This document shows, in pieces, positions 52,737 through 61,500 of a stretch of DNA of 64,000 nucleotides. The first letter of the stretch is position 1. Each line of letters opens with the position of its first letter. The DNA comes from Humibacter albus DSM 18994 (lineage in GTDB: Bacteria; Actinomycetota; Actinomycetes; Actinomycetales; Microbacteriaceae): the NCBI RefSeq assembly GCF_000421825.1, contig NZ_ATXT01000011.1, forward strand, positions 620,001 through 684,000, in the 5' to 3' direction. Below the pieces are notes generated by a model, which saw only the letters and a program-made list of their open reading frames with translations, ran no database searches and was not told where the DNA came from. Both the position numbers and the translations under genes were made by a program.

Positions 52737-53495
52737 TCAGTCGGCCGATTCCTCCGTGCCAGCCTGTTTGTCGGGCTCGCCAGGGTTCTCGGATTCGCCA
52801 GGGTTCTCGGATTCGCCAGGGTTCTCGGATTCGCCAGGGTTCTTGGATCCGCCAGAATTCTCGGATGCCGTCGCCGTCCTGGATGCCGTCGCCGTCTCGG
52901 ACGACTCGGCCGCGGAATCCGCCGCGTCGTCGTCGCCCTCCGTCTCGGGGATCTCCTCGAACAGGCCGATCGGAGGCGTCACGGTGACGGTGCCGGCCGC
53001 GACGTCCACCTCCGGCACGATCGCGGACACGAACGGCACGAGCACCTCGCCGCTCGCCGTCTTCACCGCGAGCAGGTCCTGCGCCGGCAAGTGGTCGACG
53101 CGGGCGATGGTGCCCACCACCGCGCCCTCGCGCAGCACTCGCAGCCCGACGAGCTGATGGTCGTACCAGGCATCGTCCTCGACCGAGTCGTCCTGGTCGA
53201 CCCAGAGGATCGCCTTGATGAGCGTCTCCGCCTCCGTGCGGTCGTTGACGCCCTCGAAGAATCCCACCGGATGCCCGTTGTACCAACGCAGCTCGGCCAG
53301 CGTGAGCGTCTTGCCGTGCCACGGGGAACCGGTGGGCACCTGCAGTGAGAACTCGGCGCCGGGCACGAAGCGGTGCTCGGGATCGTCCGTGTAGAGCTCG
53401 AGCTTGATGGCCCCCTTGAGACCGTGGGCCTTGGTCAGTCTGCCGACGCGAAGCTGCTGCTTCGGCGGTTTCGGCTCGTCCTTCTTTCCGCTCAC
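52737..53495 (-). CDS. rimM: ribosome maturation factor RimM with repetitive acidic tail
   Basis: 252 aa. Residues about 14-180 are RimM: VGRLTKAHGLKGAIKLELYT, the PRC-barrel part with DDAWYDHQLVGLRVL, VDHLPAQDLLAVKT and VTPPIGLFEEI. RimM helps 16S processing and 30S assembly by binding S19. The last about 70 residues are an unusual acidic low-complexity tail with tandem NPGESE hexapeptides encoded by 18-bp repeats. Family members are usually about 170 aa. It lies 6 nt after khpA in the rpsP-khpA-rimM operon; trmD, its usual next gene, is 14.5 kb away. Confidence 0.93.
   Translation of the reverse strand: MSGKKDEPKPPKQQLRVGRLTKAHGLKGAIKLELYTDDPEHRFVPGAEFSLQVPTGSPWHGKTLTLAELRWYNGHPVGFFEGVNDRTEAETLIKAILWVDQDDSVEDDAWYDHQLVGLRVLREGAVVGTIARVDHLPAQDLLAVKTASGEVLVPFVSAIVPEVDVAAGTVTVTPPIGLFEEIPETEGDDDAADSAAESSETATASRTATASENSGGSKNPGESENPGESENPGESENPGEPDKQAGTEESAD
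52773..52898 (-). repeat. seven 18-bp tandem units in the rimM 3' end
   Basis: Plus-strand units of the form GGATTCGCCAGGGTTCTC run from 52773; the second and third are identical, the others differ slightly, and the last two (52863-52880, 52881-52898) are a diverged type GGATGCCGTCGCCGTCCT. All units are 18 bp, so the rimM frame is kept and the protein gains or loses six residues per unit. Confidence 0.9.
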
Positions 53496-53501
53496 CGCGT
53501 G

Positions 53502-53729
53502 TCAGTCGAGGAGATCGACGCGAACACGGCGGCCGTCGGCGAGCGCACCGACGACGGTGCGCAGGGCCTTCGCCGTGCGACCGGAGCGACCGATCACGCG
53601 ACCGAGGTCCTCGGGGTTCACGCGAACCTCGAGGACCTCGCCGCGCGGGGACTCCTTCGCCACGACGTGGACGTCGTCGGGGTGGTCGACGATGCCTTCG
53701 ACCAGGTGCTGCAGAGCGGAGGAGAGCAA
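53502..53729 (-). CDS. khpA: KH-domain RNA-binding protein KhpA
   Basis: A 75-aa single KH domain: LQHLVEGIVDHPDDV, VRVNPEDLGRVIGRSGRTAKALRTVV with the GxxG loop (GRSG). KhpA binds RNA, usually as a heterodimer with KhpB/Jag, and sits between rpsP and rimM in most Gram-positive bacteria. The start is TTG 53729 (the encoded LLSSALQHL fits the family start), with GAGG about 10 nt upstream; no ATG or GTG is available before the domain. Confidence 0.92.
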   Translation of the reverse strand: MLSSALQHLVEGIVDHPDDVHVVAKESPRGEVLEVRVNPEDLGRVIGRSGRTAKALRTVVGALADGRRVRVDLLD

Positions 53730-53733
53730 GGTG

Positions 53734-54153
53734 TTACGCCTCGGTGGTCTCGTCGGCGGACTCGGATGCCTCGTCCTTCGGCGCGGCCTTCTCGGCCGGC
53801 TTCTCGGTCTTCGGCTTGAGCACCGGCTTCTTCTTCTCGTCGGCGACGAACGCGACCTTCGCCTCGGCCGTCTGGACGGTGCTCACGGCGTTCTTGTCGC
53901 CCTTGAACTTGCCCCAGTCGCCGGTCAGCTTGAGGATGGCCAGCACCTGCTCGGTCGGCTGAGCGCCGACGCCGAGCCAGTACTGGGCGCGGTCGGAGTC
54001 GACCTCGATGAACGAGGGGTTCTCAGTGGGGTGGTACTTGCCGATCTCCTCGATCACTCGACCGTCGCGCTTGGTGCGCGAGTCGGCGACGACGATGCGG
54101 TAGTAGGGGGCGCGGATCTTTCCGAGCCGCTTAAGGCGGATCTTGACAGCCAC
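53734..54153 (-). CDS. rpsP: 30S ribosomal protein S16
   Basis: 139 aa. S16 core [40 protein letters not shown], then a Lys/Glu/Ala-rich C-terminal extension of about 50 residues common in actinobacteria. GTG 54153 is the start, with GGAG 5 nt upstream. It leads the rpsP-khpA-rimM operon. In relatives ffh lies directly upstream; here the cyclohexyl operon and ybdK are in between. Confidence 0.95.
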   Translation of the reverse strand: MAVKIRLKRLGKIRAPYYRIVVADSRTKRDGRVIEEIGKYHPTENPSFIEVDSDRAQYWLGVGAQPTEQVLAILKLTGDWGKFKGDKNAVSTVQTAEAKVAFVADEKKKPVLKPKTEKPAEKAAPKDEASESADETTEA

Positions 54154-54222
54154 AATTCTCCGTAGTGTGTTGAATGTTTCGCGCGAACTGACTGCCGGAG
54201 GCGTGGGGCACACCCGGCAGGA

Positions 54223-54262
54223 GGTCTGATGGAGAGTCGCATCACGGTCTGATAGAGGGTCG
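54223..54262. repeat. 17-bp direct repeat in the rpsP leader
   Basis: GGTCTGATGGAGAGTCG (54223-54239) and GGTCTGATAGAGGGTCG (54246-54262) differ at two positions and are 23 bp apart. They lie 70-110 bp upstream of the rpsP start, so they could be paired protein-binding sites or part of the leader mRNA. Confidence 0.7.
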
Positions 54263-54331
54263 TCCCGAGTGAACTCGACTGGTCATTCTTGCAGATTCCG
54301 CTGGGAGATCGGTAATCGACGCCCTCACCGC

Positions 54332-56461
54332 TCAGGGCGCGAGACGGCGCGCGGCGACCAGGCCCTCGCTCGTCGCGCGCACGGCATCCACCCGACTCGC
54401 GTCGCGCGCTCCGCCGACCACCTCGAAGCGGATGCCCCGCTCGGCCAACTCGCGTCCGAGCGGGTCATGCGCTTCCTGCCCCGCGCACACCACGACGGCA
54501 TCCGCCGGCAGGAGCTCCACCTGGCCCCCCACGCGCGCGATCTCCACACCCTCCGGCGTGATGCGTCGGTACGTCAGCTCGTTGATCATGCGCACGCCCG
54601 CGTCCCGCAGCGCGCCGAGCACGACCCAGCGCGCCGTGATGCCGACTCCCTGGCCGAACTTGCCGGACCGGCGAAGGATCGTGACGTCCGATCCCGGGCG
54701 CGCGAGTCGGGACGCGGCCGCCGTCGCATCGCCCGGAGCCGTCGGGTCGCCCGGACGATTCGCCCAGTTGCCGCGCTTCGCCTCGAGCACGTCGGCGGGC
54801 CACGGAAGGCCGAAGCGCGGGGCGAACCCCGAGGCCCGCACCCGGGCATCCGCCGGCTCGACGAGCATGGTGGCGACATCGACGCCGATGCCTCCGCCGC
54901 CGACGATCACGACCTTGCCGGCCGGCACACCGTGCTGGATGGCGCGCTCGTAGTCGAGCACGTGCGGCAGCTCGGCTCCGGGGATGTCGACGACACGCGG
55001 TCGCACGCCCGTGGCGAGCACGACCCCGTCGAAGCCCGCCAGATCGTCGGCGGTCGCCGCCGCACCGAGCTCGAGCCTCGCACCGAGCCGGCTCAGCTCT
55101 TCGGATGCCGCGCGCGGCGTGGCCGCGTAGTCCTCCTTGCCCGGGATGCGCGCGGCGAGGGCGAACTGCCCGCCGAGGGCGTCGGCCGCCTCGAACAGTG
55201 TGACGTCGTGCCCGCGCCGCGCGAGGTCCAGGGCGGATGCCATTCCCGCCGGTCCACCTCCGACGACCGCGATGCGCGCACGCGATCGAGCCGCGACCAG
55301 TGGGAACTGCGACTCGCGTCCGGCGCGCGGGTTCACCAGGCACGAGACGGGCTCGAAGACGAGTGAGCGGTCGATGCACGCCTGATCGCAGCCGATGCAC
55401 GTGTTCACCAGGGAGAAGGCACCACCCCGCGATCGTTGGATGAGCTGCGGGTCGGCGAGGAACGGCCGTGCCAGTGCGATCGCGTCCACCGTACCGCGTT
55501 GCAACACCGTCTCCGCGTCGCGCAGGTCTGTGAAGCGGTTGCTCGCGATCACGGCGGCGTGTTCGCCGGCCTCGCGCAGCGCCGACACGATGCCCTCGGC
55601 CGCGGAGAGCCAGGCGCCGTGCGGAACGGCTGCCTGCACCGTCGGCACCCGGGATTCGTGCCACCCGATGCCCACGCTGATGGCGTCGGCACCGATGGTG
55701 GCCAGGCGCACCGCGAGCCGCGCGTAGTCGTGCGGCGCCGGAGCTTGGGGCATGAGGTCATCGCCCGAGATGCGCACCGTGACGGGGAGGTCGCCCACGG
55801 CGACGCGCACGGCACGCAGCGTCTCGATCGCGAAGCGCGAGCGGCGATCGCCGTCGCCGCCCCACTCGTCTTCGCGCAGGTTCGTCACCGGGGAACAGAA
55901 CTGGTTGATCAGGTAGCCCTCGGATGCCATCACTTCGACGGCGTCGAAGCCCAGACGCTTCGCCGTCGCGGCCGCGGTGGCGAACTGCTCGATGACCTCC
56001 CACGCCTCGTCGCTTCCGAGCGCACGCGGCACCTCGCCGTGCGCAGCACGCCACGGCAGCGCCGAGGGCGCCACGGACCGCGCCGGGGCACCCACGTCGT
56101 CCACGAGCCCGTCGAGTACGGCGTAACGACCTGCATGGAAGAGCTGCGCGGCCACCGCACCCCCGGCCTCGTGTGCAGCGCCCACGGCGTACGCGAGGCG
56201 CTCCTGCGCTTGAGGATCGCTCAGCACCGCATAGTCGGGCCCGCCTCGCCCCTCCGGCGACACCGCCAGGCCTCCGGTGACGATCAGCGCGGCCCCGCCC
56301 TCGATGCGCTCGCGGTAGAACGCGGCGAGGCCCTCTCCCCCGTCGTCGCGCATCTCCAGGCCGGTGTGCATGCTGCCCACCACCACGCGGTGCGGCAGTC
56401 GCAGCGTGCCCAGCGACCACGGGGTGAAGGTGCGGGTCAGCGCGGAGGGATCGGCGGGCAT
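54332..56461 (-). CDS. NADH:flavin oxidoreductase / 2,4-dienoyl-CoA reductase-like protein
   Basis: A 709-aa FadH-type protein. Residues about 10-350 are an old-yellow-enzyme TIM barrel (LPHRVVVGSMHTGLE; QLFHAGRYAVLDG; EVMASEGYLINQFCSP), followed by [4Fe-4S] ligands in CIGCDQACID and CLVNP near 345-370, then an FAD/NAD(P) Rossmann region (IAVVGGGPAGMASALDLARR; VVIVGGGGIGVDVATMLVE) to the end. It reduces conjugated double bonds in CoA esters in relatives. As last gene of the operon, 3 nt after the SDR, it suits reduction of a cyclohexadiene-type ring intermediate; that step is inferred. Full length. Confidence 0.88.
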   Translation of the reverse strand: MPADPSALTRTFTPWSLGTLRLPHRVVVGSMHTGLEMRDDGGEGLAAFYRERIEGGAALIVTGGLAVSPEGRGGPDYAVLSDPQAQERLAYAVGAAHEAGGAVAAQLFHAGRYAVLDGLVDDVGAPARSVAPSALPWRAAHGEVPRALGSDEAWEVIEQFATAAATAKRLGFDAVEVMASEGYLINQFCSPVTNLREDEWGGDGDRRSRFAIETLRAVRVAVGDLPVTVRISGDDLMPQAPAPHDYARLAVRLATIGADAISVGIGWHESRVPTVQAAVPHGAWLSAAEGIVSALREAGEHAAVIASNRFTDLRDAETVLQRGTVDAIALARPFLADPQLIQRSRGGAFSLVNTCIGCDQACIDRSLVFEPVSCLVNPRAGRESQFPLVAARSRARIAVVGGGPAGMASALDLARRGHDVTLFEAADALGGQFALAARIPGKEDYAATPRAASEELSRLGARLELGAAATADDLAGFDGVVLATGVRPRVVDIPGAELPHVLDYERAIQHGVPAGKVVIVGGGGIGVDVATMLVEPADARVRASGFAPRFGLPWPADVLEAKRGNWANRPGDPTAPGDATAAASRLARPGSDVTILRRSGKFGQGVGITARWVVLGALRDAGVRMINELTYRRITPEGVEIARVGGQVELLPADAVVVCAGQEAHDPLGRELAERGIRFEVVGGARDASRVDAVRATSEGLVAARRLAP

Positions 56462-56464
56462 CCG

Positions 56465-57316
56465 TCAGTCGCCGAAGACCGCGGCGCGCAACTCGCCGGA
56501 GGTGTCCGCCCAGTACGGCGGGGCCACGACGGTCAGCCCGCCGTCGACGGTGATGGTCTGACCGGTGATGTACCCGGCGTGGGCACCGAGCAGGAACTCG
56601 ACGGCGGATGCCATGTCGTCCGCCGTTCCCGGACGTCCGAGCGGCACCTTCTCGATCACGGACTGCATGGGCGCCATTCCCGGCACCCGCTCGTAGAAGT
56701 ACTCGAGCGAGTCGGTGTCGATCAGGCCGCCGTTCACCGCGTTCACGGTGATGTTGCGCGGACCGAATTCCGTCGCCATGAACTTGACGTACGACTCCAC
56801 CGCCGCCTTCGCCGCACCCAGCGAAGCGTAGGTCGGGAACGCGCGCAGCGATCCGTAGCTCGTGACGGCGACGATGCGCCCACCATTCGTCATCAGGGCG
56901 GATGCCCGCTGTGCGCCGAGCACGAACGAGCGCACGTTCATGGCCCAGCTGCGGTCCAGGTGGTGCAGCTTGAGCGCCGAGACCGGCTTGAAGGCGCTCG
57001 CCGCCGCGTTGGCGACGAAACCGTCGAGTCGGCCGTACTCGGCCCGCACCTTCTCGAAGAGCGCGTCGATGTCGTCGGGCTCCTCGATGTCGGCCTGCAC
57101 GGCCAGGCCGCCGCCACCCAGTTCGCGCGCCTCGCGCACCACGTCGTCGGCCAGCTCGGCGTTCTTCTTGTAGTTGACGACCACGTGCTCACCGCGCGAT
57201 GCCAGCTTCAACGCCAGCACGCGGCCGATGCCGCGTGAGCTGCCGGTGATGAGCGTGACGCGCGGCCTCGCGGCCGTCTCGGCGGAGGCGGCGGATGTCG
57301 TCTCGGGTTCCGTCAT
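56465..57316 (-). CDS. short-chain reductase, FabL-like (candidate cyclohexenylcarbonyl-CoA reductase)
   Basis: A 283-aa SDR. N-terminal cofactor loop TGSSRGIGRVLALKL and NYKKNAELADDV; NAAASAFKP; then SYGSLRAFPTYASLGAAK where the active Tyr and Lys are spaced Tyr-x6-Lys, not the usual Tyr-x3-Lys. The segment ITVNAVNGGLIDTDSLEYF and the GQTITVDGG end also match the FabL type of enoyl reductase. In this operon the best role is reduction of the enoyl-CoA 1-cyclohexenylcarbonyl-CoA, the job of ChcA in Streptomyces collinus; identity with ChcA is not demonstrated. ATG 57316, 81 nt after the dehydrogenase stop. Confidence 0.82.
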   Translation of the reverse strand: MTEPETTSAASAETAARPRVTLITGSSRGIGRVLALKLASRGEHVVVNYKKNAELADDVVREARELGGGGLAVQADIEEPDDIDALFEKVRAEYGRLDGFVANAAASAFKPVSALKLHHLDRSWAMNVRSFVLGAQRASALMTNGGRIVAVTSYGSLRAFPTYASLGAAKAAVESYVKFMATEFGPRNITVNAVNGGLIDTDSLEYFYERVPGMAPMQSVIEKVPLGRPGTADDMASAVEFLLGAHAGYITGQTITVDGGLTVVAPPYWADTSGELRAAVFGD

Positions 57317-57397
57317 GAGCGGATGTGCTCCTGTTCTCGTTCGTTCTTCGTTCGTGTTCGGCATGCGGTCCGGCATGCGGCTCCGGGCGGGGCTGTC

Positions 57398-58564
57398 TCA
57401 GACCTGGCCTGTCAGCACGGCGCGGCCGACGACCAGCTTCTGGATCTCGTTCGTGCCCTCCTCGAAGCGCTGCGCACGGGCATCCCGGTACACGCGTTCG
57501 ATGGGGTTGCGCTTCCAGTAGCCCTGGCCGCCGTGAATCTGCAGCGCCTTGTCGGTCACCCGGGTGAGCATGTCGACGGCGACCATCTTGCTCGCGCTGG
57601 AGAGCACGCCCGCCTCCGGGTCGTCGTTCTCATACGCGCGCGCCGCCTCGAGCACGAGGGCCCTGGCGGCCCGGATGTCGGCGTAGTTCTCCGCGAGCAG
57701 GAACTGCACGGCCTGGCGCTGGGCGAGCTTCTTGCCGAACGTCTCGCGACGCTGCGCGTACTGCACGGCGAGCTCCTGCGCCCGCTCGGCGAGGCCCACG
57801 CAACTCATCGCCACCGAGACACGACTGGGCAGCAAGAAACCGCCCAGCATGACTTCGAGGCCCTGACCCTCTTCGCCGACACGGTTCGCCACCGGCACGG
57901 GCGTGTCGTGAAAACGCAGGATGGCGTGGTCGGTGCCGTGCACGCCCATCGTCTGCGAGTCGTCGACCACCTCGGCGCCGTCGAGGCCGGTGTTCGGCAC
58001 CATCATGGCGACGATGCCGTCCTTGCCGGTCGAGCCCTCGAGGCGGGCGGCGAGCAGCCACCAGTCGCACTTCACGCCGAACGTGATGAGGTGCTTCTCG
58101 CCGTTCAGCAGGTACCTGTCGCCCTCGCGGCGCACGGTGGAGTGGATGTCCGCGCCGGTTCCGCCCGTCGCCTCCGTGAGCGTGAACGCGACCAGCTTCT
58201 CGCCCTTCACCGATGGCACGACGAACTTCTCGCGCTGCTCATCGGTCATGTACGGGTCCATCGCGCGCCACGTGCCGTTGATGACGTGCACGAGCATGCG
58301 GATGGACGCGTGCGAGCGGGAGACGATCTCCATCAGCTCCAGGTACTGCGCGAATGGGATGCCGCGCCCGCCGAGCCGCTGCGGCGCCGCCAGCGAGAGA
58401 TAGCCGCGGTCGCGGAGCTCGGCGAACAGTTCCGGCGGAACCTCGCCGGTCGCCTCGATGCGCTCGGCGTACTGCTCGCCGGGGCCCGTGACCCACTGCG
58501 TGATCTCGCGCTTCAGTGCGGCGTACTCGTCGGCGTCCTCACGGGTGCCGGCATCCTGGCTCAT
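57398..58564 (-). CDS. acyl-CoA dehydrogenase
   Basis: A 388-aa medium/short-chain type acyl-CoA dehydrogenase. Visible: AFTLTEATGGTGADIHSTV (FAD and substrate loop near 125-145), RRETFGKKLAQRQAVQF, HGGQGYWKRNPIERVYRDAR near 350 and EGTNEIQKLVVGRAVL at the end, where the catalytic Glu of this subgroup is normally found (EGTNEI). It introduces or, in ring systems, rearranges a double bond alpha-beta to a CoA thioester. Its ATG overlaps the stop of the fused ligase (ATGA), so both are made together; the substrate is probably the CoA ester the ligase produces. Confidence 0.9.
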   Translation of the reverse strand: MSQDAGTREDADEYAALKREITQWVTGPGEQYAERIEATGEVPPELFAELRDRGYLSLAAPQRLGGRGIPFAQYLELMEIVSRSHASIRMLVHVINGTWRAMDPYMTDEQREKFVVPSVKGEKLVAFTLTEATGGTGADIHSTVRREGDRYLLNGEKHLITFGVKCDWWLLAARLEGSTGKDGIVAMMVPNTGLDGAEVVDDSQTMGVHGTDHAILRFHDTPVPVANRVGEEGQGLEVMLGGFLLPSRVSVAMSCVGLAERAQELAVQYAQRRETFGKKLAQRQAVQFLLAENYADIRAARALVLEAARAYENDDPEAGVLSSASKMVAVDMLTRVTDKALQIHGGQGYWKRNPIERVYRDARAQRFEEGTNEIQKLVVGRAVLTGQV

Positions 58565-61500
58565 GCGTTCTCCTTCCGCTGCGCGTTCTCCGTGGCCACC
58601 AGCACGGCGGCCCGCTCGCGCAGCACGTTCTTCTGGATCTTGCCCACCGCGTTGCGCGGCAGCTCGTCGATCAGTTCGACCCGCTCCGGCCAGTAGTACT
58701 TCGAGGTGCCGTGGCGTCGCAGATAATCCTGCACCTCCGCCAGTGCCAGGGGCGAACCCTGCGCCGCCGGCACCACGAAAGCGCACGCGCGTTCGCCGAG
58801 CCGAGGGTCGGGCATCGCGACGATCGCGACGTCGGTGACCTTCGGGTGCTGGTAGAGCAGATTCTCGATCTCGACGACCGGGATCTTCTCGCCGCCACGA
58901 TTGATCACGTCCTTCACCCGTCCGGTGATGTGCAGGTAACCCGCCTCGTCGAGACGGGCGAGGTCGCCGGTGCGATACCAGCCGTCGTCGGTGAACACGT
59001 CTGCGGTGAGGTCGGGGCGCTGCAGGTAGCCGTCGAAGACGGTCGGCGAGCGCAGCTCGTAGTTGCCCTCCACGCCGGCGGCCACGCGCTCGCCGTTGTC
59101 GTCGACGATACGGATGTCCACGCCGAACAACGCGCGCCCGTCGCTGCCCCAGGCATCCTCGGGCTTGTCGTCCGTTCCCGCGAGCGTGCCGAGGCACGTC
59201 TCCGTGGTGCCGAACGCGCCGAGTACCCGCGTGCCCAGCACCTCGGTGGCACGCTGCGAGAGCGCGCGCGGCACGGCGGCGCCGGTGGCCACGAAGATGC
59301 GCAGGCTCTCCGGTTTCGCCTCACCTCCCTCGACCAGGGAGAGCAAGTCGGAGAGGAACGGGGTCGCCGCCTGCACGAACGTGGCCCTGCCCTCGCCGAA
59401 CGCCCGCTCGAGCGCCACGCGCCCGTCCCAGATCGGCTGGATGACCACGGCGACGCCGAGCCGCCAGGCGAGCAGCATGCCGTAGAGGAATCCGGTCTGG
59501 TGAGCGAGCGGCGACGGCACGTAGATGCGATCGTCGTGCGTGAGGCCGAGGTGGCGCACCTCCATGGCAGTGGCCAGCCCCAGGCTGCGATAGGTGTGAC
59601 GCACACCCTTCGGCTCCCCTGTGGTGCCGGAGGTGAACAGCAGCTGGCAGTAGTCGTCGAGCGTGGGGGCGGCCTGCGCGATGGCATCCGTGTCCACGTC
59701 CACGGCAGCGAGCGCGGCGTCGTAGTAGCGCCAGTTCCAGTCCGTGGTGCGGGCGTCCGCCACCGCGTCGGAGGGGATGGGCGGGATCTCCACCGACGAG
59801 TCCGCACCACGCCGATTCTCGCTGCGCAGAACGATCACGTGCTCGACCGCGAGCTCTCGGCCCTGCGACTCCGCTTCGCCGATGGCGGCGAGCAGTTCGA
59901 CGACGGGCTGCCGACCGCGGAAGTAGTTCGGCAGGAACAGCACCCGGGCGCGGGACCGCGCCAGCGTCATCGCCGTCTCGCGGGGACCGAACACCGGCAT
60001 GATCGGCGTCACGACACCGCCGACGCGCATGATGCCGAGCGCGATGGCGACGAATTCGCTCCAGTTCGGCAGCTGCACCGCCACCGCCTCTCCGCGCCGC
60101 ACGCCGGCCTCCAGCAGCAGCGCGGCGACTCGATCGGCCTCCTCGTCGAGCTCGCGCCAGGTGAGCGAACTCAGCGCGTGGCCGTCGGCCTCCAGCACCG
60201 CCGGCGCGTCGGGTTCCGCCGCCGCGGTCTGCGCGACGGCCTCGGTCAGCTGCAGCGGCTCGGCGGTCCCGGCGAGCGACGATGCGACATCTTCGGCCGA
60301 GGTCGCGACGGCCTCGTCCTCGTGGTCGTCGCGCTCGTCGTCGGCGGGCGGAGTGCCGATGTCCATGTGAAGTCCGATGCCGTTCATCTCGTCGAGGAAG
60401 GTGGGATAGGAGATGCGATAGGCGCGCGGATATGTCAGCGTCGACTCGCCGTCGGCCCGGGACGCCGCGACCGCCAGCGCCATCAGGACGCGATGGTCGT
60501 TGAACGACGACATGGCCGCCCCGCTCAACGAACGCACACCCGTGATGCGCAGCTCGTCAGGACTCTGCTCGAGTCGCCCGCCCATGCGGTTCAGCTGCAG
60601 CATGGCCGCCACGCGGTCGGACTCTTTGAGCCGGATGTGGCGCACGTTGTGCAGCCGCGACGTTCCGTCGGCGAACGCCGCCATGGAGGAGAGCACGGGT
60701 AGCAGGTCGGGGATCGGGCCGCAGTCGACGTCGATCGGACGCAGGTCGAGACCGTCGTGGGCGATGCGCACGAAGCCGGTGTCGGCATCCAGGGTCATCG
60801 GCACGCCCATCTCGGCGGCCAGGTCGAGGAACTCGGCCTCGGGATGATCCGTCTCGGCCGCGCGCGTCGCCGAGAGTCCCCGAAGCAGCACATCGCCCGG
60901 ATGCAGCGCCGCGGCCGCGATGCCGAAGGCGGCGGAGCCGATGTCGGGCGGGATGCGGTAGTCGCACGGCGTCGCCGTCTGCTGCGCCGGGATGCGGTAC
61001 GTGAGCCAGTCGTCGGAGACCTCGACGCGCAGGCCGAACATGCGCATCATGCGCACCGTCAGATCGACGTACGGCTGCTCGTTGAGACGCCCGCCCGTGA
61101 CATGAATCGTGGTGTCGTTCTCGGCGAACGGAGCGAGGAGGAGCAGACCGCTCAGCCACTGCGAGAGGGTACCGGCGATCGACACATCGCCACCGGTCGG
61201 CGCGTGCGGCTGCACCGTGATCGGCGGGCAGTCGTGCGTGCTCTGCAACCGCACGCCCATCTGGGTCAGCGAGTCGAGCAGCGCCTTGATCGGCCGGCGC
61301 TGGAAGTACTTCATGCCGGTCAGTGTCATCGGCTTGTCGGCCAGCGAGGCGAGTCCGACCATGAAATAGAGGGTGGTGCCGCTGGATCCGACGTTGAGCA
61401 CGCCGTCGGGCCCGCTCGAGCCGCGCTCGACGACGTCCGAAGCCCGGTAACGGCCACCGTGCACGACGTAGGCGTCACCGTCCACGTCGATGCGCGTGCC

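Noticed and set aside
52773-52898. CRISPR-like array
   Set aside because: Units are contiguous without spacers and are in frame with rimM, so it is a coding minisatellite.
52054-53322. 422-aa minus frame joining rimM shadow and the phosphotransferase
   Set aside because: Its first half is rimM read out of frame, including the 18-bp repeats; only the part from 52707 is protein-like.
54320-54339. Strong terminator at the end of the cyclohexyl operon
   Set aside because: CGCCCT/AGGGCG can pair, but the stem overlaps the stop codon and no T-run follows.
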